64,000 nucleotides of DNA from Streptomyces zaomyceticus (GTDB taxonomy: Bacteria > Actinomycetota > Actinomycetes > Streptomycetales > Streptomycetaceae). Shown here in pieces: positions 24,612 through 33,249 of this stretch. The stretch's first letter is position 1. The number at the start of each line of letters is the position of its first letter. The position numbers were made by a program, and so were the translations under genes. Below the pieces are notes generated by a model, which did no database searches, was not told the DNA's origin, and saw only the letters and a program-made list of their open reading frames with translations. Location: positions 1 to 64,000 of the forward strand of contig NZ_BNBZ01000032.1 in assembly GCF_014656215.1 (NCBI RefSeq). Direction: 5' to 3'.

Positions 24612-25223
24612 CTACGCGCCGTCCGGCATGTCCCGGATGTGTGCCAGGTAGCCCGCCAGGGCCAGTTCGAAGGCGATGTCGGTGCGGCCGCCCTCGGGGA
24701 ACGCGGCGAGCGCCCGCGCGAGGAGCGGTGTCACCGTGTCGTCGGCCAGCTCCCACATCGCCTCCGGGGCCGCCATGTCGAGGGCTGAGCCCAGGACCAG
24801 GTTCTCCAGGGCGATGATCACCGGCATCACGTCCGGGAGGGCGAAGCCCGCGTCGACGAGGAGGGCGACCGCCTTCTCGTACTGCTCCAGGACCCGCGGG
24901 GCGCGTACCGGTGAGGTGGTGAGCAGTGGGATGGCCTTCGGGTGGGCGGCGAAGGCGGCCCGGTAGGAGCGCGCCCAGGCGGCGACCGCCGCGTCCCAGG
25001 GCTGCCCGTCGAGCGTCCCGCCGTCGATGGCATCGCAGACCCGCTCCCGCAGGAGCTCCACGATGCCGTCCCGGCCGTCCACATGGTGGTACACCGAGGC
25101 CGTCTGCACGCCGAGTCGCCGGGCGATCTGAGGGACGCTGAAGTCGCCCTGCTCGTCGACGAGTTCGAGTGCCGTGGTGGTGATGCGCACCCGGTCGAGC
25201 AAGGGCTTGTGCGGCCGGCCCAT
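24612..25223 (-). CDS. TetR-family regulator of the divergent permease/amidohydrolase genes
   Basis: This 203-residue protein has an N-terminal HTH (about residues 28-50: FSVPQIARRLGVQTASVYHHV) and a TetR_C-type C-terminal half rich in Ala/Leu, like classic TetR. GGGAGA lies 6 nt before the ATG. It is divergent from an amino-acid permease gene with 99 bp between, and a near-palindrome at 25283-25301 is the likely operator. The genes probably respond to the imported amine or amino acid. Confidence 0.88.
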   Translation of the reverse strand: MGRPHKPLLDRVRITTTALELVDEQGDFSVPQIARRLGVQTASVYHHVDGRDGIVELLRERVCDAIDGGTLDGQPWDAAVAAWARSYRAAFAAHPKAIPLLTTSPVRAPRVLEQYEKAVALLVDAGFALPDVMPVIIALENLVLGSALDMAAPEAMWELADDTVTPLLARALAAFPEGGRTDIAFELALAGYLAHIRDMPDGA

Positions 25224-25282
25224 CAACGTTCTCCCGCTGTTCAGGTCTTCCCGAATCGTTGGGCACGAGGCTACATTGCGCC

Positions 25283-25301
25283 AACCGAAAGCCTTTAGGT
25301 T
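25283..25301. promoter_or_regulatory. Candidate TetR operator (19-bp near-palindrome)
   Basis: AACCGAAAG-C-CTTTAGGTT has 8 of 9 arm positions symmetric around a central C. It sits 22 bp before the permease start and 60 bp before the divergent tetR start, with no other comparable palindrome in the gap. Function is inferred from position. Confidence 0.6.
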
Positions 25302-25322
25302 TACGAGAAGGGCTTCTCCCGC

Positions 25323-26903
25323 ATGTCCTCCAGCACCTCCGACAAGCCGCCCGGCCTGCGCACCGGCACCCTCGGCACCGCCGACATCTCCTTCTTCGTC
25401 GTCTCCGCCGCCGCCCCGCTCACCGTGATGGCAGGCGTCGCCCCCATCGCCCTCGTCCTCGGCGGCATCGGAGCCCCGGCCGGCTACCTCCTCGCCGGGA
25501 TCACCCTGGCGATCTTCGCCGTCGGCTTCACCACCATGAGCCGCCACGTCCGCAGCGGCGGCGCCTTCTACGCGTACATCGCACAAGGGCTCGGCACCCC
25601 GCTCGGCATCGCCGCCGCCCTCGTCGCCATGGTCGGCTACAACGGCATGGAGATCGGCGTCTACGGACTCCTCGGCTCCGCCACCTCCGACACCGCCGGC
25701 GCCCTGTGGGGCGCCGACCTGCCCTGGCTCCCGGTCGCCCTGGCCGGCCTGCTGGTCATCTGGTACGGCGGCTACCGCTCCATCGACTTCGGCGCCAAGG
25801 TCCTCGGCGTCCTGCTCGTCGCCGAGACCGGCATACTCGTCCTCCTCGCCGGCGGCGTGCTCCTCAAGGGCGGAGCCGACGGGCTCTCCCTCGCCTCCTT
25901 CGCCCCCGGCAACGTCCTCGTCCCCGGCACGGCGGCCGTACTGGCCTTCGCCTTCTCGGCCTTCACCGGCTTCGAATCCACCGTGATCTACCGCCGCGAG
26001 GCCCGCGACCCGGCCCGCACCATCCCCCGCGCCACCTACATCGCGGTCGGATTCCTCGGCCTGTTCTACGCCTTCGTCGTCTGGACCGTGATCCAGGCCT
26101 TCGGCGACGACAAGGTGGTCGCGGCCGCCGCCGGCGACACCGGCGGACTCTTCTTCGCCGCCATCACCACCTACGTCGGGCCCTGGGCCGCGGACCTGAT
26201 GCACGTGTTCATCGTGACCAGCATCATCGCCTCGCTGCTCGCCTTCCACAACGCGATCAACCGCTACGCCCTCGCCCTCGCCGAGGAGGGCGTGCTGCCC
26301 GCCGCCCTCGGCCGGATCCACCCCCGCCACCGCTCCCCGTACGTCGCGGGCCTCGCCCAGACCGCGCTCGGCGCGGCCGTCGTGCTCGGCTTCGCGGCCG
26401 CCGGCGCCGATCCGTACACCCAGCTGCTGCTCTGGGTGAACACCCCGGGGATGCTCGGGCTCATGGCGCTGATGCTGCTCGCGGCCCTCGCCGTCATCCG
26501 CTACTTCCGGCGGGTCCCGCACCAGGAGGGCGCCCTGCGCACCCTCGTGGCCCCCGTCACCGCGGCCCTCCTGCTCGCCGTGGCGATCTGGCTGGTCGCC
26601 TCCAAGGTCGCGCTCTTCACCGGCGCGTCCCCGACGGTCAACACGGTCCTCGTCGCCGTCGTCCCCGCCGTCCTCGTCCTCGGGCTCCTCCTCGCGCACC
26701 GGCTGCGCCGCACGCGCCCCGAGGTCTACGCCCGCTTCGCCGCGGAACCGCCCATCGAGCCGAACGCCGTCCCGCGCCCCGCCCAGCACACCGAAGGAGC
26801 CGACCCCTCGTGTCCGCAGCCCCCGACCTCCTCCTCGTCGACGCCCGCGTCCGTACCCCCGAGCCGAGCGGTCACACCGTCGTCGCCGTCCGCGACGGAC
26901 TGA
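25323..26903 (+). CDS. APC-superfamily amino acid permease
   Basis: This 526-residue membrane protein has about 12 hydrophobic segments. It opens with the APC-type TM1 region ISFFVVSAAAPLTVMAGVAP and has the SGGAFYAYIAQGLG loop and FSAFTGFESTVIYRREARDP, all typical of amino acid/polyamine-organocation transporters. A GAGAAGGGC precedes the ATG. The true protein probably ends near TRPEVYARFAAEPP; the last ~31 codons (from 26810) are out-of-frame overlap with the next gene and read as a Ser/Pro-rich tail. It presumably supplies the substrate to the downstream amidohydrolase. Confidence 0.87.
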   Translation: MSSSTSDKPPGLRTGTLGTADISFFVVSAAAPLTVMAGVAPIALVLGGIGAPAGYLLAGITLAIFAVGFTTMSRHVRSGGAFYAYIAQGLGTPLGIAAALVAMVGYNGMEIGVYGLLGSATSDTAGALWGADLPWLPVALAGLLVIWYGGYRSIDFGAKVLGVLLVAETGILVLLAGGVLLKGGADGLSLASFAPGNVLVPGTAAVLAFAFSAFTGFESTVIYRREARDPARTIPRATYIAVGFLGLFYAFVVWTVIQAFGDDKVVAAAAGDTGGLFFAAITTYVGPWAADLMHVFIVTSIIASLLAFHNAINRYALALAEEGVLPAALGRIHPRHRSPYVAGLAQTALGAAVVLGFAAAGADPYTQLLLWVNTPGMLGLMALMLLAALAVIRYFRRVPHQEGALRTLVAPVTAALLLAVAIWLVASKVALFTGASPTVNTVLVAVVPAVLVLGLLLAHRLRRTRPEVYARFAAEPPIEPNAVPRPAQHTEGADPSCPQPPTSSSSTPASVPPSRAVTPSSPSATD

Positions 26904-28381
26904 TCACCGGCCTCGGTGACGCCGCCGACGCCCGCGCCTGGCGCGGCCCCGGCACCGAGACCGTCGACCTCGGCGGCGCCACCCTCACCCCCGGCCTCAC
27001 CGATGCCCACAGTCACCCCGTCTGGGGCCTGGAGATGTTCACCGGCACCGACCTGTCCGGCGTCACCGACCTCGACGGACTGCGGGCCGCCCTCCGCGAC
27101 GCCGAGCGCCGCGACGGCTGGATCATCGGCTTCGGCCTCGACCACAACGTCTTCGGCGGCCGGCCGGTCCACCGCGACCTGATCGAGGACGTCCTCGGCG
27201 GCGCCCCCGCGTACCTCCGCCTCTACGACGGGCACTCGGTCCTGGCCAGTGAAGCCGCCCTCAAGGCCGCCGGCATCGACGGGCCCCGCGCCTTCGCCCA
27301 GCACTCGGAGATCGTCTGCGACGCCGACGGGCGCCCCACCGGCCACCTGGTCGAGCACGCCGCGATGGACCTGATGACGCCGGTCCTGCCCACCCAGCCC
27401 TACGCCGAGCGCCGCGACCGGCTCGTCGACCTGCTCACCGGCATGGCCGCCACCGGCCTCACCGCCGCCCACGTCATGGATCTCGGCGGACACGACGTCC
27501 CCGGCCTGCTGGCCGGCCTGGAGGAGGACGGCGAGCTGCCGCTGCGCCTCCGCCTCGCCCCCTGGTGCATGCCCGGCGCCACCGAGGAGGAGCTGGACGG
27601 ACTCGTGCGACTCCAGGGCCGGGCAGGCCGGATGTGGGGGATCGGCGGAGTGAAGTTCTTCATGGACGGCACCGTCGAGGGCGGCACCGCCTGGCTCGAA
27701 CACGCCGACTGCCACGGCGGGGGCACCGACGCCTTCTGGCCCGATCCGGCCGCGTACTCCGCCGCCGTGCGCCATCTGCACCGGGCCGGGGTCGGCACCG
27801 CCACCCACGCCATCGGCGACGCCGCCGTACGGCACGTCCTGGACACCGTGGAAAGCCTCGGCACGGACGGTCCCCGCCATCGGATCGAGCACATCGAGAC
27901 CGTCCCCGACGACCAGCTGGGGCGCTTCGCCGCACTCGGGGTGGTCGCCTCGATGCAGCCGCCGCACACCGCGTACACCCGCGCCGACCACACCGACGAG
28001 TGGTCCAGGCGGCTCGGCGAGGAGCGGGCGGCCCGCGCCTGGCGCTGCCGCGACCTGCGGGACGCCGGGGCGCACCTCGCGCTCGGCTCGGACTGGCCCA
28101 TCGCCCACTACGACGCCCGTCAGGTGCTCGCCACGGCGCGGGCCCCGCGCGGCGCGGCCTCGGCCCGGCACGGGCTCACCGGTCTGATGGCCCTGGAGGG
28201 GATGACCACGCACGCGGCGGTCGCGGCGGGGGAGGAGGGGATCGCGGGCCGGATCGCCCCGGGCTACCGGGCCGACCTCACGGCCTTCGCCATGGACCCG
28301 GTGGAGGCCCCGGCGGACGAGACCGAGCAGGCCCCGGTCCGGCTCGCCGTCGCCGGCGGCCGGATCACCTACCGGAACTGA
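26810..28381 (+). CDS. Amidohydrolase-superfamily (YtcJ-like) metal-dependent hydrolase
   Basis: This 523-residue cytoplasmic enzyme has a mixed beta-sandwich/TIM barrel of the amidohydrolase_3 group. The metal-site start TPGLTDAHSHPVWG lies near residue 61, then KFFMDGTVEGGTAWLEH, the RIEHIETVPDD strand and the LGSDWPIAHYD end of the barrel. YtcJ-type enzymes hydrolyse N-acyl amides and related bonds. The GTG at 26810 follows AAGGAG with a 10-nt gap and lies inside the permease gene. Permease and hydrolase form one unit controlled by the divergent TetR; import plus deacylation of an amide or amine compound is the reasonable inference. Confidence 0.87.
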   Translation: MSAAPDLLLVDARVRTPEPSGHTVVAVRDGLITGLGDAADARAWRGPGTETVDLGGATLTPGLTDAHSHPVWGLEMFTGTDLSGVTDLDGLRAALRDAERRDGWIIGFGLDHNVFGGRPVHRDLIEDVLGGAPAYLRLYDGHSVLASEAALKAAGIDGPRAFAQHSEIVCDADGRPTGHLVEHAAMDLMTPVLPTQPYAERRDRLVDLLTGMAATGLTAAHVMDLGGHDVPGLLAGLEEDGELPLRLRLAPWCMPGATEEELDGLVRLQGRAGRMWGIGGVKFFMDGTVEGGTAWLEHADCHGGGTDAFWPDPAAYSAAVRHLHRAGVGTATHAIGDAAVRHVLDTVESLGTDGPRHRIEHIETVPDDQLGRFAALGVVASMQPPHTAYTRADHTDEWSRRLGEERAARAWRCRDLRDAGAHLALGSDWPIAHYDARQVLATARAPRGAASARHGLTGLMALEGMTTHAAVAAGEEGIAGRIAPGYRADLTAFAMDPVEAPADETEQAPVRLAVAGGRITYRN

Positions 28382-28497
28382 CGCGCGGGATCCGGTCGGA
28401 TCGCCCGCGGGTGCAGGCCCGATCTTCTGCCGGGACCGTCGCGCGGGATCCGGCCGGATCACCCGCGGGAACCGCCCCGATCACCTGCCGGAGCCGA
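28382..28497. repeat. Two tandem 58-bp direct repeats
   Basis: Units at 28382-28439 and 28440-28497 share CGCGCGGGATCCGG and then about 80% identity by eye. They fill most of the 137-bp gap between the convergent amidohydrolase and PAP2 genes, starting one base after the amidohydrolase stop. Confidence 0.7.
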
Positions 28498-28518
28498 CGC
28501 GCCCACGCCGGCCGGGGG

Positions 28519-29448
28519 TCACCTGCGGGAGCTGACCGACTGCCCGGGGCCGTCGGCCGGGTCCTTCTCGTCCTCGCGGTCCGTCCCCTTCGCCGGGGCC
28601 GGACCGCCCCGGGCGATCACGCCCGGCACCGGTTCCACCAGCTTGGGCAGGCGGTGCGGGCGGGAGCCGTACCAGAAGTACGAGACGGCGAAGCCGAAGG
28701 CGAGGCAGATCATGCCGCCGACCGCGTCCAGCCAGAAGTGGTTGGCGGTGGCGACGATCACGACGAGGGTGGCCGTCGGGTAGAGCAGGCCCAGGATCTT
28801 CGCCCAGGGCGCCTTGGCCAGCAGGAAGATCGTCAGGCCGCACCAGAGGGACCAGCCGATGTGCATCGACGGCATCGCCGCGTACTGGTTCGACACGTGC
28901 TTGAGGTTGCCCGAGGCCATCGAGCCCCAGGTCTCGTGGACGAGCACCGTGTCGATGAAGTCCTGGCCGTTCATGAGCCGGGGCGGCGCGAGCGGATACA
29001 GGTAGTAACCGACCAGGGCCACACCGGTGGTGGCGAACAGAACGGTACGGAACGCCGCGTAACGGCCCGGGTGCCATCGGTACAGCCACACGAGCACACC
29101 GATGGTCACGATGAAGTGCAGCGTGGCGTAGTAGTAGTTCATCGAGACGATCAGCCAGGTCACCGAGTTCACGGCGTGGTTGACGGCGTGCTCGAAGGCC
29201 AGGCCGAGGGACTCCTCCGCCCGCCAGATCCAGTCGGCGTTCTTGAGTGCCTGGGCCTTCTGCTCCGGCACCGCGTTGCGGATGAGCGAGTACGTCCAGT
29301 AGCTCACCGCGATGAGCAGGATCTCGAACCAGATCGTGGGACGGCGGGGGGTGCGCGCACGGAGGCGCGCGAACCTGCCGTCGGCCACGGCGGTGGGTGA
29401 CGACGGGGTCGTCCGGTTGTCCAAACTCTTCACGGTCGTTTCACCCAT
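28519..29448 (-). CDS. PAP2-superfamily membrane phosphatase (inositol phosphotransferase-like)
   Basis: This 309-residue protein has about six TM segments. It carries a YPLAPPRL loop (residues 151-158), catalytic motif AAMPSMHIGWS (Ser194, His196) and motif ANHFWLDAVGG (His237, Asp241), the C2/C3 elements of PAP2 enzymes. The arrangement and PPRL loop resemble the Aur1/inositol-phosphotransferase subgroup seen in actinobacteria more than plain PgpB. It probably acts on a phospholipid head group or lipid phosphate. Upstream of the ATG the mRNA reads CTCTCCTCCT, a pyrimidine tract with no Shine-Dalgarno, so translation may be leaderless or begin at the GTG six codons in. Confidence 0.82.
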   Translation of the reverse strand: MGETTVKSLDNRTTPSSPTAVADGRFARLRARTPRRPTIWFEILLIAVSYWTYSLIRNAVPEQKAQALKNADWIWRAEESLGLAFEHAVNHAVNSVTWLIVSMNYYYATLHFIVTIGVLVWLYRWHPGRYAAFRTVLFATTGVALVGYYLYPLAPPRLMNGQDFIDTVLVHETWGSMASGNLKHVSNQYAAMPSMHIGWSLWCGLTIFLLAKAPWAKILGLLYPTATLVVIVATANHFWLDAVGGMICLAFGFAVSYFWYGSRPHRLPKLVEPVPGVIARGGPAPAKGTDREDEKDPADGPGQSVSSRR

Positions 29449-29558
29449 AGGAGGAGAGTCTGCCAGATCCCTTCCCCCCGACCGATCATCCCTCGGACGG
29501 GTTCGGGGCGCACCCGGTCCACCTCAGGAATGACGTCGGAAGGAGGGTGCCGCAGAGG

Positions 29559-30587
29559 TCAGGCGCGTACGGAGGAAGGGGCCGAGGCGGTCGACCCGCG
29601 GACGACCAGCTCGGGCATGAACACGAACTCGGAGTGCGGGGCCGGAGTGCCCCCGACCTCTTCGAGCAGCGCGCGGACCGCCGCCTGCCCCATGGCCTGC
29701 ACGGGCTGCCGGATGGTGGTGAGCGGCGGATCGGTGAATGCTATGAGGGGCGAGTCGTCGAAGCCGACGACGGAGACGTCCCTCGGCACGTCAAGACCCT
29801 GCTGGCGGGCGGCCCGGATCGCGCCGAGCGCCATCATGTCGCTGGCGCAGACGACGGCCGTGCAGCCGCGGGAGATCAGCGCCCCGGCGGCGGCCTGGCC
29901 GCCCTCCAGGGTGTAGAGGGAGTGCTGGATCAGCTTCTCGGACTCCTCGGGGCCGAGACCGAACCGCTCCTCCATGCCCTTCTGGAAGCCCTCTATCTTG
30001 CGGAGCACCGGCACGAAGCGCTTCGGCCCGACGGCGAGCCCGATCCGGGTGTGCCCGAGCGAGGCCAGGTGCGTCACCGCGAGCCGCATCGCGGCCCGGT
30101 CGTCGGGGGAGACGAAGGGCGCCTGGACCTTGGGGGAGAAGCCGTTGAGCAGGACGTACGGGACACCCTTGCCGCGCAGCTGGTCGTAGCGCGTCATGTC
30201 GGCGGTGGTGTCGGCGTGCAGTCCGGAGACGAAGATGATGCCGGCGACGCCCCGCTCCACCAGCATGTCGGTGAGCTCGTCCTCGGTGGACCCGCCGGGT
30301 GTCTGGGTGGCGAGGACGGGGGTGTACCCCTGCCGGGTCAGGGCCTGTCCGATGACCTGCGCGAGCGCGGGGAAGATCGGGTTGTCCAGCTCGGGGGTGA
30401 TGAGGCCGACGAGGCCGGCGCTGCGCTGGCGCAGTCGTACCGGCCGCTCGTAGCCGAGCACGTCGAGCGCGGCAAGGACGGATTCACGGGTGGCCCCGGC
30501 CACACCGGGCTTGCCGTTGAGCACGCGGCTGACTGTGGCCTCACTGACCCCCGCCTGGGCTGCGATGTCGGAGAGCCGCGCGGTCAT
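29559..30587 (-). CDS. malR: Maltose operon LacI-family repressor (MalR/Reg1)
   Basis: This 342-residue protein has a LacI HTH (residues 4-25: RLSDIAAQAGVSEATVSRVL), hinge helix region, and a two-lobed sugar-binding core ending PELVVRGSTA. It is divergent from malEFG and matches Streptomyces MalR (also called Reg1), which represses malE and amylase genes in the absence of maltodextrins. The 348-bp spacer holds operator-like sites. A second regulator at 35878 shares long identical stretches, including the whole recognition segment VSEATVSRVLNGK, so the two probably bind similar DNA. Confidence 0.93.
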   Translation of the reverse strand: MTARLSDIAAQAGVSEATVSRVLNGKPGVAGATRESVLAALDVLGYERPVRLRQRSAGLVGLITPELDNPIFPALAQVIGQALTRQGYTPVLATQTPGGSTEDELTDMLVERGVAGIIFVSGLHADTTADMTRYDQLRGKGVPYVLLNGFSPKVQAPFVSPDDRAAMRLAVTHLASLGHTRIGLAVGPKRFVPVLRKIEGFQKGMEERFGLGPEESEKLIQHSLYTLEGGQAAAGALISRGCTAVVCASDMMALGAIRAARQQGLDVPRDVSVVGFDDSPLIAFTDPPLTTIRQPVQAMGQAAVRALLEEVGGTPAPHSEFVFMPELVVRGSTASAPSSVRA

Positions 30588-30647
30588 GAGGATGGACTGT
30601 ACCGGTCACAGGGCGTATTGCCCACCGGACGGGTGATGCAAGCCACT

Positions 30648-30672
30648 CCGCAAGGTCTTGCAGGACTTGCGG
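30648..30672. promoter_or_regulatory. malR: Candidate MalR operator near malR
   Basis: CCGCAAG (30648-30654) and CTTGCGG (30666-30672) form a perfect inverted repeat with an 11-bp centre that contains another CTTGCAG. TGCAAG/CTTGCAG words are the known hallmark of Streptomyces MalR/Reg1 sites. It lies about 60-85 bp before the malR start, suited to autoregulation. Confidence 0.6.
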
Positions 30673-30795
30673 GGCGCGCGCGGCGTGATCGGGGAGCGCG
30701 CGCGGCGCCGCGCGACGCGTGGAAGGCATGCGCCAGCTGCTGTCAAGCGATTCGACGGCAACCTTAGGGACACGTGGATGTAACGATCCCCGGTC

Positions 30796-30816
30796 CTTGC
30801 AGAAAGTTCCCGCAAG
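30796..30816. promoter_or_regulatory. malE: Candidate MalR operator upstream of malE
   Basis: CTTGC (30796-30800) and GCAAG (30812-30816) flank an 11-bp centre AGAAAGTTCCC. The spacing matches the GTTGC-N11-GCAAC site before the amylase gene. It lies just upstream of the proposed malE -35 box. Confidence 0.65.
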
Positions 30817-30935
30817 CTCTTTCGGCTCGTTTTCATCCCTGTTACGTTCCTGGCAACCCGGAGCGCCGCGAGGGAGCGGTCGCATGAGGAAGGTTCCAGC
30901 CCCTCGTCCCCCCGGGATCAGTTGAAGGAGTTCAC

Positions 30936-32213
30936 ATGCGGCGTGGCATAGCGGCCACCGCGCTGGTCGCTGCCCTGGGCGTGACCCTGGCGGCGTGCGG
31001 TAGTGACAGCGGTTCCAAGGACGGCGGCGCGAAGGGCTCGGGCGAGCTCTCCGGCACGGTCACCTGGTGGGACACCTCGACGGTCGGCTCTGAGGACAAG
31101 GTCTTCAAGAAGGTCGCCGAGGACTTCAAGAAGAAGCACCCCAAGGTCACCGTCAAGTACGTGAACGTGCCGTTCGGTGAGGCGCAGAACAAGTTCAAGA
31201 ACGCCGCGCAGTCCGGCTCCGGCGCCCCCGACGTCATCCGCTCCGAGGTCGCCTGGACCCCCGAGTTCGCGGACCTCGGCTACCTCGCCCCGCTCGACGG
31301 CACCCCGGCCCTCAAGAACTCCGAGGACTTCCTCAAGCAGGCCGCCGCGTCGACCCACTACAAGGGCAAGACCTACGGCGTCCCGCAGGTCATCGACTCC
31401 ATGGGCATCTTCTACAACAAGAAGATCTTCAAGGAGGCCGGCGTCGAGGTCCCCAAGACCATCGACGAGCTGAAGACCGTCTCCGCCAAGATCAAGCAGA
31501 AGACCGGCAAGCCCGGCCTGTACCTGCGCGGCGACGACGCCTACTGGTTCCTCTCCTTCCTCTACGGCGAGGGCGGCGACCTCGTCGACGCCGAGAAGAA
31601 GACGGTCACCGTCGACAACGCCGCCGGTGTGAAGGGCTTCAAGGTCGTCAAGGACCTGGTGGACTCCGGTGCCGCCAAGACCGACGCCACCGACGGCTGG
31701 AACAACATGCAGACGGCCTTCAAGGACGGCAAGGTCGCCATGATGATCAACGGCCCGTGGGCCGTCTCCGACACCTACGCCGGCAAGGAGTTCACCGACA
31801 AGGCCAACCTGGGCATCGCCCCGGTCCCGGCCGGCTCGGCCGGCCAGGGCGCCCCGCAGGGCGGTCACAACCTCGCCGTCTACGCGGGCTCCAAGAACCT
31901 CGACGCCTCCTACGCCTTCGCCGAGTACATGACCTCGGCCGAGACCCAGGCGACGGTCGCGAAGGAGCTCAGCCTGCTCCCCACCCGTGAGTCCGTCTAC
32001 ATCAAGCCGGACGTCGCGACCAACGAGATGATCACCTTCTTCAAGCCGGTCGTCGACAAGGCCGTCGAGCGTCCCTGGATCCCGGAGACCGGCAGCCTCT
32101 TCGCGCCGCTCGTCACCGAGTACACCAAGGTTCTCACCGGCCAGACCACCCCGGACGCGGGAGCGAAGGCGACGGGCGACGCCTACCGCAAGCTCCTGAA
32201 GGACTGGAAGTAG
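30936..32213 (+). CDS. malE: Maltose/maltodextrin-binding lipoprotein
   Basis: This 425-residue solute-binding protein (SBP family 1) has a type II signal with lipobox LAAC at residues 18-21 (Cys21 lipidated), a short Ser/Gly/Lys linker, and the two-lobed domain with TVTWWDTSTVGS, a DVIRSEVAWTPEFADLGYL aromatic surface and a C-terminal YIKPDVATNEM region. It captures maltose and maltodextrins at the outer face for MalFG. GAAGGAG lies 6 nt before the ATG. It is the first gene of malE-malF-malG-aglA and probably the main target of MalR. Confidence 0.94.
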   Translation: MRRGIAATALVAALGVTLAACGSDSGSKDGGAKGSGELSGTVTWWDTSTVGSEDKVFKKVAEDFKKKHPKVTVKYVNVPFGEAQNKFKNAAQSGSGAPDVIRSEVAWTPEFADLGYLAPLDGTPALKNSEDFLKQAAASTHYKGKTYGVPQVIDSMGIFYNKKIFKEAGVEVPKTIDELKTVSAKIKQKTGKPGLYLRGDDAYWFLSFLYGEGGDLVDAEKKTVTVDNAAGVKGFKVVKDLVDSGAAKTDATDGWNNMQTAFKDGKVAMMINGPWAVSDTYAGKEFTDKANLGIAPVPAGSAGQGAPQGGHNLAVYAGSKNLDASYAFAEYMTSAETQATVAKELSLLPTRESVYIKPDVATNEMITFFKPVVDKAVERPWIPETGSLFAPLVTEYTKVLTGQTTPDAGAKATGDAYRKLLKDWK

Positions 32214-32235
32214 CAGAAGGAAGGCAGGCCGGCTG

Positions 32236-33249
32236 ATGGCTGTGGACACCCCCAGCCAGTCGGTGGTGAAGGCCGCGGGCGACAGCGTCGCCCGCGGCCG
32301 GAGCCGCGGAACTGGTAAGCCCCGGGGCGCGGCGAAGCGCTCCCTCTCCACCCACTGGTACGCCTGGGCGATGGTCGCCCCGGTGACCGTCGTGATCGCC
32401 GTGATCATCGGCTATCCGCTGGTCCGCGGCATCTACCTGTCGCTGACCGACGCCAACGAGCGGAACGTCGCGCGGTCGATCGGCGTCAACGAGATCCCGG
32501 CCACCTACGAGTTCGTCGGCCTGGACAACTACGCCGACGCGCTCACCGGCAGCCAGTTCCTCTCCACCCTGGGCTGGACGCTGCTCTGGACGGTGTCCTG
32601 CGTCTCGGTCACCTTCGCGCTCGGCCTCACCCTCGCCAACATCCTCAACCGCAGGATCGCCGGCCGCTCCTTCTACCGGTTGCTGCTGATCCTGCCCTGG
32701 GCCGTGCCCGGCTTCGTCTCCGTCTTCGCCTGGCGCTTCCTCTACAACCAGGACAACGGGCTGCTCAACAAGATCCTCGCGGGCGGCGGCATCGACGCCG
32801 TCCCGTGGCTGAACGACCCCACCTGGGCCAAGTTCTCGGTCATCCTCGTCAACGTCTGGCTCGGCGTGCCGTTCATGATGGTCGCCCTCCTCGGCGGGCT
32901 CCAGTCCATCCCCGGCGAGCTGTACGAGGCCGCCGAGATGGACGGCGCCAGCGCCTGGCAGCGCTTCAAGCACATCACCATGCCCGGGCTGAGCTCGGTG
33001 TCGACCACGGTGATCCTGCTCTCCACCATCTGGACCTTCAACATGTTCCCGGTGATCTTCCTGCTCACCAGGGGCGGGCCGGGCGAGGCCACACAGATCC
33101 TCGTCACGCAGGCCTACAAGTTCTCCTTCGAGGTCAGTCCGCGCGACTTCGCCCAGTCGTCCACCTGGGGCGTGCTGATTCTGGTCCTCCTGATGCTCTT
33201 CGCCGCGGTCTACCGGCGAGTCCTCCGCAAGCAGGGAGAAGTCTGGTGA
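32236..33249 (+). CDS. malF: Maltose ABC transporter permease MalF
   Basis: This 337-residue permease has a basic cytoplasmic N-terminus and six or so TM segments from residue 42. The EAA loop YEAAEMDGASAWQRFKHITMPGL (about residues 233-255) docks to the ATPase. Unlike enteric MalF it lacks a very large periplasmic loop, as usual for actinobacterial members. It begins 22 nt after malE and its TGA overlaps the malG GTG (GTGA). Confidence 0.93.
   Translation: MAVDTPSQSVVKAAGDSVARGRSRGTGKPRGAAKRSLSTHWYAWAMVAPVTVVIAVIIGYPLVRGIYLSLTDANERNVARSIGVNEIPATYEFVGLDNYADALTGSQFLSTLGWTLLWTVSCVSVTFALGLTLANILNRRIAGRSFYRLLLILPWAVPGFVSVFAWRFLYNQDNGLLNKILAGGGIDAVPWLNDPTWAKFSVILVNVWLGVPFMMVALLGGLQSIPGELYEAAEMDGASAWQRFKHITMPGLSSVSTTVILLSTIWTFNMFPVIFLLTRGGPGEATQILVTQAYKFSFEVSPRDFAQSSTWGVLILVLLMLFAAVYRRVLRKQGEVW

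Larger units (their letters stand above)
30588..30935. other. malR-malE divergent control region
   Basis: This 348-bp spacer contains repeated TGCAAG/CTTGCAG words (30637-30672 and 30796-30816), GC-rich stretches of CGCG (30673-30715) and the malE leader with GAAGGAG 6 nt before its ATG. A possible malE promoter is TTTCGG (30820-30825) and TACGTT (30843-30848), 17 nt apart, directly after the 30796-30816 site. No gene is present. Confidence 0.6.
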
